DNA from: JAHBNG01 sp039028975
GTDB lineage: Bacteria; Chloroflexota; Anaerolineae; Caldilineales; Caldilineaceae
NCBI GenBank assembly: GCA_039028975.1
Contig: JBCCHB010000013.1
Span: forward strand, 87,918 to 151,917
Direction: 5' to 3'
DNA length: 64,000 nt
Part shown: positions 35,365-45,197 of the stretch, one piece after another
Position numbering within the stretch: position 1 is the first letter of the stretch
Layout of the letters: each line of letters starts with the position of its first letter
The notes under the pieces: generated by a model
Database searches by the model: none
What the model was told of the DNA's origin: nothing
Seen by the model: only the letters and a program-made list of their open reading frames with translations
Made by a program: the position numbers and the translations under genes

Positions 35365-38300
35365 ATGCCTAACCAAATTGCAAGTCAATTCGCACATGAC
35401 AGCATACAACATCATGTGCCGATTCACCGATGCATCATCTTTAACGTTGCGCTGCTTCTTTCTATGTTCTTCCTCTTTTTGCAGTGGATAGGCGCAAATG
35501 CCCATGAGGCAAAGGCTATCCTTCCGCAAACAAGCGAATTTGAGCTGAGCAAGACCCTCAATAACCCTGAGCCGGTCCTGCCGGGACAGCCTATTAGCTT
35601 TACCATTACCATAACCAACACAGGTAGCCTTACCATTACCTACTTACCCTTGAGCGATACGTATGACACAAACTACCTGGCTTATGACCAATTCGGCAGC
35701 GGTACGCCACCCGACGACCAGCAGAATGATGGGATCTTAACGTGGAGTGATCTCACCGCTACGCTCGGTGATCTGGCGCCCAATACCGCCATCAACATCA
35801 TCGTTAGCTTCTTCACCGTAGACGAAACCGTGGGGTTGGCTGCCCAAACCGGCTGTTCCAATGATGGAGAAACCTGTACCACGTCCACGGTGAGTGGTGC
35901 TGAAACTGATGCCGATGGGCCAGGTGGCGCGGCAGCGGTAGTCATTCCATCGGCTACGGTAAACATAGATGTCCGGATTCAAGATGAGCTCAAGTCCACC
36001 CTGGGTGACTACGTTTGGTTTGATACCAATGGCAATGGCGAAAAGGATGAAGATTTAACTACGGCAGGCATCAACGGCGTAGTGATTAATCTCTACCAGG
36101 ATGGCTTGAATGGCAACCCGCTTGACAACCAGATTCAGCCCGGCGAATTGATTAGTAGCACCACCACGGCCAACGAGCCTGCCAACGTAGATGGGGACGA
36201 CACGGCACCTGGTGAACCTGGCTACTATGACTTCCCCATTAGTGACGAGCATGTCTATCTTGTTGAAATTGCCCCTAGCAACTTTGATCCCGGCGGCCCA
36301 CTAGCAGACCACATCTATACTGGCGATAACGCTGGCAATAGCTATAACGGCCCAGAACCACGAAGTGTAGTCATTGGTGAAGGCCCGGTCGACTACGATG
36401 ACGCCGACTTCCCTTTTACGCTCCTTGGCTCTATAGGTGACACGATCTGGTTCGATGTGGATGAGAGTGGTGGTGACCAGACGACCCAAGGAACTGAACC
36501 AGGGCTGCCAGGGGTAGATGTTGTGCTGACCTTCCCTGATGGCACCACCATCACCGAGACCACCACCATCACTGGCTTCTACCTCTTTGAGGATCTACCC
36601 ATGGGCACATATACGGTCACGGTGGTAACGGCCACCTTGCCTTCTACTGTGACCACCAGCCCCACATACGATCCCCAAGGTCCGTTGGACAGCATCTCCG
36701 TGGTGACCCTCGACCCCACCACGCCCGACAACCTGGAACAAGACTTTAGCTACCCACCCGAGCTGATGGCCGTTGGTAACCTGATCTGGTTGGATGATGG
36801 TGCAGGTGGTGGGACGGCCGACAATGGGATGCTGGATGGCACAGAGAGCGGTATTGACAACGTGACGGTGGAGCTATTCAACCAAGGAGATGATCCCAAC
36901 GCAGCAATACCCGTTAGCACAACCACAACCAGCGGGGGGGGCTTCTACCAGTTCGACAACCTGATGCCCGGCCAGTACTTTGTTCATGTCCCCGCTGAGG
37001 AGTTCCAAGCCGGTGGCGACCTGGAGAATCACCTCTCATCCACAGGTGCTGGGACAGATGAGACAACCGATGAAACAGGCGATGAAAATGGGTTAGACGA
37101 TACCAATCCTGAGGTCAACGGCATCAACTCCAACGACTTTGATCTGCAACCCAACTCAGAAGTAACGGGTGAGGATCAAGCTTCCTACAGCGGCACCCTT
37201 GATGATGATAACGTCAACTTCACCGCCGACTTTGGTTTTGCACCTATTCTCGGCTCTATTGGTGACACAATCTGGTTTGATGTGGATGAGAGTGGTGGTG
37301 ATCAGACGACTCAAGGCACCGAACCCGGACTCCCAGACGTGGATGTGGTGTTGACCTACCCCGACGGCACAACCATCACCGAGACGACCACCATCACCGG
37401 CTTCTACCTCTTTGAGGATCTACCCATGGGGACCTATACAGTCACGGTGGTAACCGCCACCTTGCCATCTACTGTGACCACGAGTCCCACCTACGATCCC
37501 CAAGGTCCGTTGGACAGCATCTCTGTGGTGACCCTCGACCCCACTACGCCTGACAATCTGGACCAGGACTTTAGCTACCCGCCAGAGCTGATGGCCATTG
37601 GTAACCTGATCTGGTTGGATGATGGTGCAGGTGGTGGGACGGCCGACAATGGAATGCTGGATGGTACAGAGAGTGGCATTGACAACGTGACGGTGGAGCT
37701 ATTCAACCAAGGTGATGATCCCAACGCAGCAACACCCGTTAGCACAACCACAACCAGCGGGGGAGGCTTCTACCAATTCGACAATCTGACGCCAGGCCAG
37801 TACTTTGTTCATGTCCCCGCTGAGGAGTTCCAAGCCGGTGGCGACTTGGAGAATCACCTCTCATCGGCAGGTGCTGGGACAGATGAGACAACCGATGAAG
37901 CGGGCGATGAAAATGGGTTAGACGATACCAATCCTGAGGTCAACGGCATCAGCTCAAATGACTTTGATCTACAACCCAACTCAGAAGTCACGGGTGAGGA
38001 TCAAGCTTCCTACAGCGGCACCCTTGATGACGATAACGTCAACTTCACCGCCGACTTTGGCTTTACGAGCTTGATTTTCGATCTGGCCTTGATCAAGGTA
38101 GTCGATCCCACACCCGTCCAAGTCGGCGATCTCGTCACCTTTACGCTGTATGTAAGGAATCAGGGCGATGTCGATGCCAGCAACGTGGAAGTTTGCGACT
38201 GGGTCCCCGCAGGATTTGTAGCGCCAACCGTCGCCAACAATCCAGACCTGAATTGGAATTTTGGTGCACCATACCCCATTTACACCATTCCCGATTTGAA

Positions 38301-39369
38301 TGCAGGACAAACTGTCAGCTTTACACTCGTCATGGAGGTCGATACCGATGCCGACGCCACCAATTTGACGAATGAAGCAGGGATCCGCCGGGCTGATCGG
38401 GATGATACTGGTACCCCAGACGTGCTTATCGATGAAGATGGCACCTTTACGGGGCCAAGCACTTCTCCACCAACGACTGATGTAATTGACCAGCTCAATC
38501 CATCCGATGTTGATATCGATCTGGTGCCTGGAGATGATGATGATCATGATATTGCTAGCGTGCCGCTGCAGGGCATTCCATCATTACAGGTCATCAAGAC
38601 CTTAAATGGCGTGAACCCCTTTGGCGTGAATGAGACGATTAGCTTCACCATCCAGATCATCAATACTGGGGCCGTTACCCTTACGATTGTCCCCTTGGAC
38701 GATCGGTACAATAGTACCTTTATGGAATTTGATAGTGCCACCGTTACGCCGGATACCAGCAATGCAGGGAGGCTGATCTGGAACGATCTGACCGCCGCAT
38801 TGGGAGACGTGGCACCCGGAATGAGCATCAGCCTCGATGTTACCTTTACCACGTTAGCGGATACGACCTTGCTCAATCCGGTGGCACCCTGCACAAGTAG
38901 CGGCCACACGCCGAATGTTGTCGAAGTTGAAAACGCATTTGCTGATCCAGATGGTGATGACGGAAATACGGCTGATGATATCGCCGTGGTCATGGACGCG
39001 GACGATGATGATTGTGCTGAGGTAGAGATTCTTCATCCCACGGCAGTGACGTTGGCCGAGCGAAGCATGAATCAAACTGCTGCTGGCGTGCAACTGACGT
39101 GGACGACACTCGATGAATTGGCCCTGATTGGCTTCAATATTCGCAAAACCAATGGTCTAGATGGGGAATTACGCAGCAATGAAATGATTATGGCCAAGCA
39201 GGTCGGCCAATCAGCTGGGGCTAGCTATGAGTGGTTAGACGCGGGTGCAATCCTCAAGCAAGGTGACGTCTACATCCTAGAAATTGTGAAGAACGATGGC
39301 TCGGTCGAGCGGACGGTGATTGATGCGGTGACCGGTGGGGCGATCTTCTTGCCGATGGTGGCGCAGTAG
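35365..39369 (+). CDS. Giant secreted surface protein with DUF11 and SdrD-B-like repeats, FLPMV tail
   Basis: 1334 residues with a signal segment (IIFNVALLLSMFFLFLQWIG). DUF11-type modules (PGQPISFTITITNTGSLTIT; VGDLVTFTLYVRNQGDVDAS; ETISFTIQIINTGAVTLT) flank SdrD-B/Cna-B-like modules (LGDYVWFDTNGNGEKDED; SIGDTIWFDVDESGGDQTTQ). Two consecutive 275-residue blocks (DNA 36424-37248 and 37249-38073) are nearly identical, each with two B-type modules. A C-terminal LTWTTLDELALIGFNIRK unit precedes the final AIFLPMVAQ. Such proteins form stalks on the cell surface. Ribosome site AGGAGA about 10 nt before the ATG; four palindromes lie upstream. Confidence 0.87.
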   Translation: MPNQIASQFAHDSIQHHVPIHRCIIFNVALLLSMFFLFLQWIGANAHEAKAILPQTSEFELSKTLNNPEPVLPGQPISFTITITNTGSLTITYLPLSDTYDTNYLAYDQFGSGTPPDDQQNDGILTWSDLTATLGDLAPNTAINIIVSFFTVDETVGLAAQTGCSNDGETCTTSTVSGAETDADGPGGAAAVVIPSATVNIDVRIQDELKSTLGDYVWFDTNGNGEKDEDLTTAGINGVVINLYQDGLNGNPLDNQIQPGELISSTTTANEPANVDGDDTAPGEPGYYDFPISDEHVYLVEIAPSNFDPGGPLADHIYTGDNAGNSYNGPEPRSVVIGEGPVDYDDADFPFTLLGSIGDTIWFDVDESGGDQTTQGTEPGLPGVDVVLTFPDGTTITETTTITGFYLFEDLPMGTYTVTVVTATLPSTVTTSPTYDPQGPLDSISVVTLDPTTPDNLEQDFSYPPELMAVGNLIWLDDGAGGGTADNGMLDGTESGIDNVTVELFNQGDDPNAAIPVSTTTTSGGGFYQFDNLMPGQYFVHVPAEEFQAGGDLENHLSSTGAGTDETTDETGDENGLDDTNPEVNGINSNDFDLQPNSEVTGEDQASYSGTLDDDNVNFTADFGFAPILGSIGDTIWFDVDESGGDQTTQGTEPGLPDVDVVLTYPDGTTITETTTITGFYLFEDLPMGTYTVTVVTATLPSTVTTSPTYDPQGPLDSISVVTLDPTTPDNLDQDFSYPPELMAIGNLIWLDDGAGGGTADNGMLDGTESGIDNVTVELFNQGDDPNAATPVSTTTTSGGGFYQFDNLTPGQYFVHVPAEEFQAGGDLENHLSSAGAGTDETTDEAGDENGLDDTNPEVNGISSNDFDLQPNSEVTGEDQASYSGTLDDDNVNFTADFGFTSLIFDLALIKVVDPTPVQVGDLVTFTLYVRNQGDVDASNVEVCDWVPAGFVAPTVANNPDLNWNFGAPYPIYTIPDLNAGQTVSFTLVMEVDTDADATNLTNEAGIRRADRDDTGTPDVLIDEDGTFTGPSTSPPTTDVIDQLNPSDVDIDLVPGDDDDHDIASVPLQGIPSLQVIKTLNGVNPFGVNETISFTIQIINTGAVTLTIVPLDDRYNSTFMEFDSATVTPDTSNAGRLIWNDLTAALGDVAPGMSISLDVTFTTLADTTLLNPVAPCTSSGHTPNVVEVENAFADPDGDDGNTADDIAVVMDADDDDCAEVEILHPTAVTLAERSMNQTAAGVQLTWTTLDELALIGFNIRKTNGLDGELRSNEMIMAKQVGQSAGASYEWLDAGAILKQGDVYILEIVKNDGSVERTVIDAVTGGAIFLPMVAQ

Positions 39370-39380
39370 GTACATGAGGG

Positions 39381-39455
39381 GATGATGAAGATGAATTAGA
39401 TGATTGAGATGACGGAGCAAGCTATCATCTCAATCACCCTCTCATCTTCATCATC
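39381..39455. terminator. Nested hairpin terminator between convergent genes
   Basis: Two successive perfect stems: GATGATGAAGATGA (39381-39394) with its complement at 39442-39455, and inside it GATTGAGATGA (39402-39412) with its complement at 39425-39435. It lies 12 bp behind the stop of the surface protein gene and 12 bp behind that of the leftward gene at 39467, so it can serve both. Confidence 0.8.
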
Positions 39456-39466
39456 TTGTCATCCCT

Positions 39467-41008
39467 TCATCCTGTCATCTCCTCCATCTTCCAATCGTCT
39501 ACCGTCTTCTGCTGGCTGCTAAAATTGATGCCCAGCAACACTTTGGGCCGTGGGTCGGCCGCGTACTTGTCAGCGTAGCCTTTGTCGTGAATCTGTTTGA
39601 GTGCTTCAGCCGCGCGCTTATCGAGCTTGAATTCAAGGATGTAGATGTGGGTGGTCGTTTTGACCACGCAGTCTAAACGCCCATCGTTGGTATTGACTTC
39701 CGCATCGGTGTATTGGCCCAGATAGAAGAAGACCAGGTAGATGAGGCTGTGGTAGTAGGCTTCGGCCTCTTTGATAAAAATGTGGGAAGGAATGTTTTTG
39801 AAGATGCTCTTGATGAGGGTGATAACCCGTTCCATATCGTTGGCGTTGAATGCCTCGTAGAGTTGCACGACCATAGGGGTTGCTAGCGTGCCATGATCGT
39901 GACGCAAGTCGCTAATCATGTAATCGAGCAAGGATTCTTTGACCTCTGCATTAGGGTAATCCAGGATATATAACCCAAATTTTTCTTTGGATTTAATGGT
40001 CAGATAGCCGGTTTGGAAGAGGATGGGAATGGCTTGCAGATTTTCAATATCGTAGCTAGACAGAGTCCGTTCGCTGACGGTTAGATTTTCCAGGGCGTAA
40101 AGCCACTCTTGTTTCATCAAAGTGAGTAAGAAGGATGGGGTGCCGGTCTCGAACCAGAAGTTGCCAAAATCTAATTTTCGAAAGAACGTCAACACAGAAA
40201 AGGGATTATAGATATGGGTGGCTCCGTCCCATGAATAGCCATCGTACCAGTAGCGCAATTGATCGAGCAATTCGTTCCTGTCTAGACCGAGCGTTGACTC
40301 AGCGGCGGGCATGTAGGGTTCAAAGTATACCTCAAGCTCAGCCTGGGTATAGCCAGTTAAGTCGGCAAACTGACGATAGAGCGTAATATCTTCCAGGTTA
40401 TTCAGATCCGAGAAGATAGAGACCTTGCTGAACTTGGAAACACCGGTAATCAACAGCAACTCGATATAGGGGTCGCTATCCTTGATGACCGAATAGAAGA
40501 TCCTGAGAATCTTGCGATGGGCAATGGCCTGCTCTACATCATCCAAATAGTCGATGATAGGTTTGTCATACTCGTCAATGAGCAGGACAACTTTCCCATT
40601 CATTGATAGCTTGCGAATCAGTTCGGCAAAGAGGCGATCAATGCCTTTTTGTTCAAACTGGACATCCATTTGTTGGCCGATGAGCCGTAGTTCGGCCTCA
40701 ATCGCCCCTTCCAGCCCTTGGGTCTGATAACCGATGCCGCTAAAAGAGATGTGAACAACCGGATGAATTTTGTCCCAATCCCACCGCTCTTCAATCCAAA
40801 GATCGGAGAACAACTCACGCTGGCCCAGGTAGATGGACTCGATGGTCGAGAGCGTCAATGACTTGCCCGAACGTCGCGGCCGGGAGAGAAAGAAGTACTT
40901 CCCAGATGTGATCAACCGATGAATGATCTCGGTCTTATCGATATAGAGGTTCTCTCTTTCAATGATTTCCGAAAACGTTTGAATACCGATAGGCAGATTT
41001 TTCAACAT
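39467..41008 (-). CDS. AAA-ATPase-like protein with C-terminal PD-(D/E)XK nuclease-like domain
   Basis: 513 residues, full length. N-terminal FSEIIERENLYIDKTEIIHR and the Walker A-like SRPRRSGKSLTLST (GKS at 48-50), Walker B VVLLIDEYDKPIIDYLDD near 140-155, then ELLLITGVSKFSKVSIFSDL. The C-terminal domain has GRLDCVVKTTTHIYILEFKL, the D and E-x-K of a PD-(D/E)XK nuclease, and ends with GINFSSQQKTVDDWKMEE. These AAA-ATPase-like/DUF1703 genes are multicopy in many bacteria and are thought to be mobile or defence-related; function is unproven. A decayed copy lies at 8113-8423. Confidence 0.92.
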   Translation of the reverse strand: MLKNLPIGIQTFSEIIERENLYIDKTEIIHRLITSGKYFFLSRPRRSGKSLTLSTIESIYLGQRELFSDLWIEERWDWDKIHPVVHISFSGIGYQTQGLEGAIEAELRLIGQQMDVQFEQKGIDRLFAELIRKLSMNGKVVLLIDEYDKPIIDYLDDVEQAIAHRKILRIFYSVIKDSDPYIELLLITGVSKFSKVSIFSDLNNLEDITLYRQFADLTGYTQAELEVYFEPYMPAAESTLGLDRNELLDQLRYWYDGYSWDGATHIYNPFSVLTFFRKLDFGNFWFETGTPSFLLTLMKQEWLYALENLTVSERTLSSYDIENLQAIPILFQTGYLTIKSKEKFGLYILDYPNAEVKESLLDYMISDLRHDHGTLATPMVVQLYEAFNANDMERVITLIKSIFKNIPSHIFIKEAEAYYHSLIYLVFFYLGQYTDAEVNTNDGRLDCVVKTTTHIYILEFKLDKRAAEALKQIHDKGYADKYAADPRPKVLLGINFSSQQKTVDDWKMEEMTG

Positions 41009-41238
41009 GATTAATTTTTGACTTTGTCAACATGGGAACATTCGCTATTCCTCCGGAAAGATTTAACGAAATTATACCATACTATTCAAGGTCTAGCTGG
41101 AAGGTTGCAGAGCGGCAAGGTGGCAAGGCAGCAAGGTTGGGGGCAGAGTTGCAAGGTGACAGGTGGATTGTCAGACGTCTATCATCTGTCCACGCACCAT
41201 AAAAAATATCTTATAACTTGACGCGATTACATAAAATG

Positions 41239-41660
41239 ACTGATGTACAATGTAACCTTCACCCTGACCGTCTATAACCAGGGGACCGTTACGGCAACCA
41301 ATATTTTCCTTGCCGACTACATTCCGGCTGGTTTTACGCTGAACGATGGCAACTGGATCGGCACAGGACCATCGACCGTCACTCGGGTGCTGGCTGGCCC
41401 GCTCACGACCAGCGGCACGACCAACGACTCGGCTTCTGTGGATATTGAGCTGACGGCTGGTGAAGCCCTCAGCATCGGACAACTTTGTAGACGGCATCCC
41501 CACCTGGAATGACTTGCCTGCCGAGGATGCCAATGGCTTGGGGAGTGGTGAATCCGCCGCGGTGGACGTCTACTTCACCACCCAAGCCGATACAACGCTC
41601 ATGTCTGCGGTCGCGCCTTACACAATCAACGGCGAAGCGCCCAATATCGCCCACTCTTGA
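41239..41660 (+). pseudogene. Broken DUF11 surface-protein fragment
   Basis: Frame one (from 41243) reads YNVTFTLTVYNQGTVTATNI, FLADYIPAGFTLNDG, a DUF11 module like those of the 35365 gene. At about 41475 the sequence switches to another frame, giving IPTWNDLPAEDANGLGSGES and VDVYFTTQADTTLMSAVAPY, which matches LIWNDLTAALGDVAPG and TFTTLADTTLLNPVAPC of that gene, then stops at 41658-41660. So a frameshift with loss of intervening sequence joins two parts. No start, signal peptide or C-terminus remains. The preceding 230 bp (41009-41238) contain a GCAAGGTGGCAAGG-type simple repeat near 41105-41140. Confidence 0.8.
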
Positions 41661-41670
41661 CAATGATTAT

Positions 41671-44406
41671 CTATCTCGTTCCGAATGAAACATCCGGTAA
41701 AAATATCTGATAATTGATGTCGTTATCCCGGACATCGTCGTTTGGCCCTGGATACGGATCGGGTGTGGGCGGCAATTCATCTGAAGGCAGTGGTGTACTT
41801 GTAGGCGTTGGTCTGCTTGTAGGCGTAGAGGTTGGCGTAACCGTGGGAGACACTGTTGGTGTAATGGAGATAGTCGCTGTCGGCGTAGCAGTCGAAGTGA
41901 CGTTGGGCTTTGGCTGTGGCACGTCTAGCTCCGCTGCGTGGGTCCCCACGGAAAAATTAGTGAAAATGTCCGATTGAGCCAGAGCACAATTGTAATAAGC
42001 AACCCGGTGATATTCACCCATCCAAGGCCGGCTACCGTCCATTTCATTGCTCAAACCCAGTGAATAAGTTGGGTCCCAATTGGAGAGATCACCGCTGATT
42101 GCTCTGCTTTGAGCAGGCACGCCATTCATGTAAATGGTTGTTGTGCCAGTGAACTGCCGTGTATAGACCAGATGAATCAGTTCTGTCGTAACCGAACCCT
42201 CCTCGGTTGCCAGCGCCGGTTGGCCGTTGTTGTCAGTTGCAGCGCTACTCGTCCTCACCCGAAAGTCAAAGACGTCTGACGGGGCCGAGCCAAATTGCCC
42301 TTGTCCGATAGTTAGATTGCGGGCCAAAGTGCCGGCTGAGATGGTGAAGATTCGGCCCGATACATTTGGCGTGACACTAGTGGGTTTGATCCACAATTCG
42401 ACCGATAATTCGTTACTCTCTTGGCTGGCACTAATTAACTTGGCGGCGGGGCCGGATGAGAGAATCGTCGTGGTTCCATCAACTGCTAACCCACCCTCGT
42501 CAATCCAAGATGTATTCTCGCTGAGAATGGTCAAATCTAACACAGGCTGAATACCCGACCGATCGCGAATCCGTGTTCCCCTCCCTTCAGAAAAGGTATA
42601 GAGCGCTTGTAAACCATCCACCCCACAACTCTCCATTTCATAAGCCCCAATTGTTACCCGATCTGTGTCTACATCGTCTCCGTCACTGACTGTAAGCTCA
42701 AAGACGTAGATACCGGGGGTCTCTGGTGTAAAGTAAGCGATCTCCTCAGAGGCATCCAGGATGGTCGTAGGCGGACCACTGATCTGAATCCATGATTCGT
42801 CGTGCAGTAGATCATCATTACCGTCTGGATCGTTTGTGCCGCTACCATCAAGTGTGGTGGAGCGGCCAACTAAAGTACGTTGGTTTGGCCCGGCATCCAC
42901 AAGGGGCGGCAGATTGGGTTCTCCAATGCCAATCACAAAGGAAGCCGAACTGGTGCTGCTTGGGTTCCAATGCTCTTTGAAGGCTTTGGCTTTAAGAATT
43001 GCGCTATTTGATAGGAGGATAGGTGCTGTATACTGGGGGGACTGTGGGTGAGGCTCGCTGCCATCGAGCGTATAGTGAACGGTGGATCCTGGTGTACTTG
43101 ACGTCAAAACGACTGGGATCGGCTCTTGAAAGGTGCCACCAGTAGGTGTAAAGAGCGGTGCTTCTACGGTCTGTTGGAGTGTATATCGGACCATCTGAAT
43201 GGTACCGCTATCGGTCTGATAGGTGGTGAGCATATAGTAGAGGTTGCCATCTGGCCCAATTCGGGTCATCACAGGCTTAACAGGCGGTTCTGTACTCAGG
43301 CCCACATTTCCCTCAAAGAGCCTAACGGTGGTTATTGTCTCGGAGTGAATGACGCTAATCTGCCCACGATCCACAGCATTGCTGCCCCACAGTGGCACAA
43401 AGTAACCGCCATGAAATTCTTGAGGAAAGGGACCCTCTTCGGGATACCATGCCCCACCAGTAATCAACTCGCCGCCGGCAAGTGAAGCGTCCGCCCATTT
43501 CGCAACGGGCGTTCCTAGATCGGAATCCGTGTTGGCTTCATGGCCGTAATTGGCACCTGCTTGTACAACATAGACGCTGGCCTTATTGTTGCCCCGGGCT
43601 TCATTGATGTAAAGCTTTCCGCTGATAGGGTTTTTAGACATGGCATAAGGATTGCGCAGCCCAAGCGCATAGATGGCCCGGTAGGCACCAGTGGTCTGGG
43701 TGTAAAAAGGATTATCAGTGGGAATGGTTCCATCAGGATGGATCCGCAGCACTTTACCAGTGAACGAAGTTAGACTCTGAACCGGATCGCCTTCAAATTC
43801 GCCCGTCCAACCGTCCCCGGTAGTAATAAAGAGGGTGCCATCTGGGCCAAATTCGAGTGCGCCACCGTTGTGGCTACCGCTAGCAAAGGTATCGTTAAAG
43901 GGGAGGCTGATGAGGAATTCTTCGCCATATATCGCATCGGCCACGTCCGGATTCATGCTGTCCGCCTTGAGGCGTACCACCCAATTCTGAAGTAGATCAT
44001 TCTTCATGTAAAACGCATAGATGAAGCCATTGTTGGCAAAATCTGGATCAAAGGTAATATCTCGTAGACCAGCAGAACGTCTAGCTTGGGGTTCGCCAGC
44101 TTCATCCTTAGGGATATCGAAGGTATAGAACGGCTCTTCGGTAAATGCCCAGGCATCAACTGCCCCATCATATTCGGCCACTCGCAATCGCCCCGTAATT
44201 CGCTCCGAGATAAAGAGTCGACCATCGGGGGAAAAGGCAAAACTAGATGGCTCTGCCAAGCCCGCAAGTATTTGGACATTTTCAAAGTTGTCAAGCAGAT
44301 CAAAGGCACGGGTTGGATTCGGTTGAAGAGCTGTAATGGTAAGGAAGGCAATGATGAAGGCTATAAACGCGGAAATAAAAGTCGGACTGAACTGTACAAA
44401 TTTCAT
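41671..44406 (-). CDS. Secreted glucose/sorbosone dehydrogenase-like propeller with chitobiase-type, PKD-like and LamG domains
   Basis: 911 residues with a signal peptide ending near TRAF. The first ~400 residues are a PQQ-type soluble glucose/sorbosone dehydrogenase propeller (LAGLAEPSSFAFSPDGRLFI, HNGGALEFGPDGTLFITTGD, YALGLRNPYAMSKNP, YGHEAN). Next come a chitobiase/hexosaminidase C-terminal-type module (PVVLTSSTPGSTVHYTLDGS), a PKD-like module (VDAGPNQRTLVGRSTTLDGS), a LamG-like module (GLQALYTFSEGRG, SVELWIKPTSV, GEYHRVAYYNCAL), a TPT linker and the end NYQIFLPDVSFGTR. Probably oxidises sugars or binds glycans outside the cell. Start at ATG 44406; the TTG at 44412 lies two codons earlier. 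Confidence 0.86.
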   Translation of the reverse strand: MKFVQFSPTFISAFIAFIIAFLTITALQPNPTRAFDLLDNFENVQILAGLAEPSSFAFSPDGRLFISERITGRLRVAEYDGAVDAWAFTEEPFYTFDIPKDEAGEPQARRSAGLRDITFDPDFANNGFIYAFYMKNDLLQNWVVRLKADSMNPDVADAIYGEEFLISLPFNDTFASGSHNGGALEFGPDGTLFITTGDGWTGEFEGDPVQSLTSFTGKVLRIHPDGTIPTDNPFYTQTTGAYRAIYALGLRNPYAMSKNPISGKLYINEARGNNKASVYVVQAGANYGHEANTDSDLGTPVAKWADASLAGGELITGGAWYPEEGPFPQEFHGGYFVPLWGSNAVDRGQISVIHSETITTVRLFEGNVGLSTEPPVKPVMTRIGPDGNLYYMLTTYQTDSGTIQMVRYTLQQTVEAPLFTPTGGTFQEPIPVVLTSSTPGSTVHYTLDGSEPHPQSPQYTAPILLSNSAILKAKAFKEHWNPSSTSSASFVIGIGEPNLPPLVDAGPNQRTLVGRSTTLDGSGTNDPDGNDDLLHDESWIQISGPPTTILDASEEIAYFTPETPGIYVFELTVSDGDDVDTDRVTIGAYEMESCGVDGLQALYTFSEGRGTRIRDRSGIQPVLDLTILSENTSWIDEGGLAVDGTTTILSSGPAAKLISASQESNELSVELWIKPTSVTPNVSGRIFTISAGTLARNLTIGQGQFGSAPSDVFDFRVRTSSAATDNNGQPALATEEGSVTTELIHLVYTRQFTGTTTIYMNGVPAQSRAISGDLSNWDPTYSLGLSNEMDGSRPWMGEYHRVAYYNCALAQSDIFTNFSVGTHAAELDVPQPKPNVTSTATPTATISITPTVSPTVTPTSTPTSRPTPTSTPLPSDELPPTPDPYPGPNDDVRDNDINYQIFLPDVSFGTR

Positions 44407-44444
44407 GAACAATACTACCCCAATTCTGGTTGAATTTTAATTTG

Positions 44445-44554
44445 TATAGATGGCCAGATGAAGCTTGCCCTTACAACGGGTGCTCCTCTCTCTTTCGGAT
44501 ACTTCATGCGATATTGGAGAGAAGCCGGGACAAAATTTTGCTGGCACACTATAG
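44445..44554 (-). repeat. Palindromic element H (F/G/H subfamily)
   Basis: Ends TATAGATGGCCAGATGAAG and GCTGGCACACTATAG pair (TATAG-N3-GCCAG on both sides), with TTGCCC against GGGACAA further in. Read in reverse its arm and loop (TTTTGTCCCGGC, CCAATAT, TATCCGAAAG) follow elements F and G. It starts 38 bp upstream of the leftward gene at 44406. Confidence 0.75.
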
Positions 44555-44611
44555 ATCAGCCAGAAAGTTTCGCGTCCATGAGACAAACCAGCGAAAGTTT
44601 CTGACCCTATA
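44550..44611. repeat. Palindromic element J
   Basis: CTATAGATCAG with arm CAGAAAGTTTCGC pairs with GCGAAAGTTTCTGACCCTATA. Its left edge CTATAG is the right edge of element H, so the two share a boundary. Confidence 0.7.
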
Positions 44612-45185
44612 AAAATGCGCAGAATGGGTAGATTGTTAGCAACTAAACGAATTTATTTTACCATGATTCAAGTGGTTTGTCTTGATTCGGTAGTTACAAG
44701 TGGATGACAGTTTTTAGTTCATTCACAAAGTATGTCCGAAGTCCCGCTCGCTTTGGATGGTGTTAATTTGAGTGGGTATACTGACCAATGTCCAAAAAAT
44801 CTTTTGGCAAGCGAAGAATCTTTGCTCACATTTGCTCTGAAATTAAGATGCATCCCTCATTGACAAACCTATTTAGGTGACAGCTAAGCTATACTAAGCT
44901 TTTAACAGGAGGTTGTCATATTTGATTATCGAACTATTCGTTATTTCCTGAAGTAATCATAAATATTTTCCTCTTCGGGTCCTCTTTAGGCCGCATCCGC
45001 CACTAGATTCCGCCTACCGTTACACATAAGATGCTATTGATGACGTGGTGTATATCAAGGCTACCTGGACTTCCACCGCTTTTCGCCGCTGGGAGCAGTT
45101 CCTTTATGATTATCTGAGCAACCTGAGAAATCCTTGTTGGAACCAATGTTGCAGCGTTACAAACACCATTTGAATTAGCACTACA
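44612..45185. other. Gene-free stretch
   Basis: AT-rich intergenic DNA between divergent genes. I see no gene with a recognisable family, no hairpin terminator and no further palindrome of the H/J type. A 70-residue reverse frame at 45003-45215 resembles nothing I know. Confidence 0.5.
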
Positions 45186-45197
45186 GAGGAGATGAAT

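Noticed and set aside
37981..38547. 188-residue reverse frame in the surface-protein gene
   Set aside because: Shadow of DUF11 coding sequence.
41100..41145. GCAAGGTGGCAAGGCAGCAAGG as a regulatory site
   Set aside because: Simple imperfect tandem repeat; nothing ties it to a gene.
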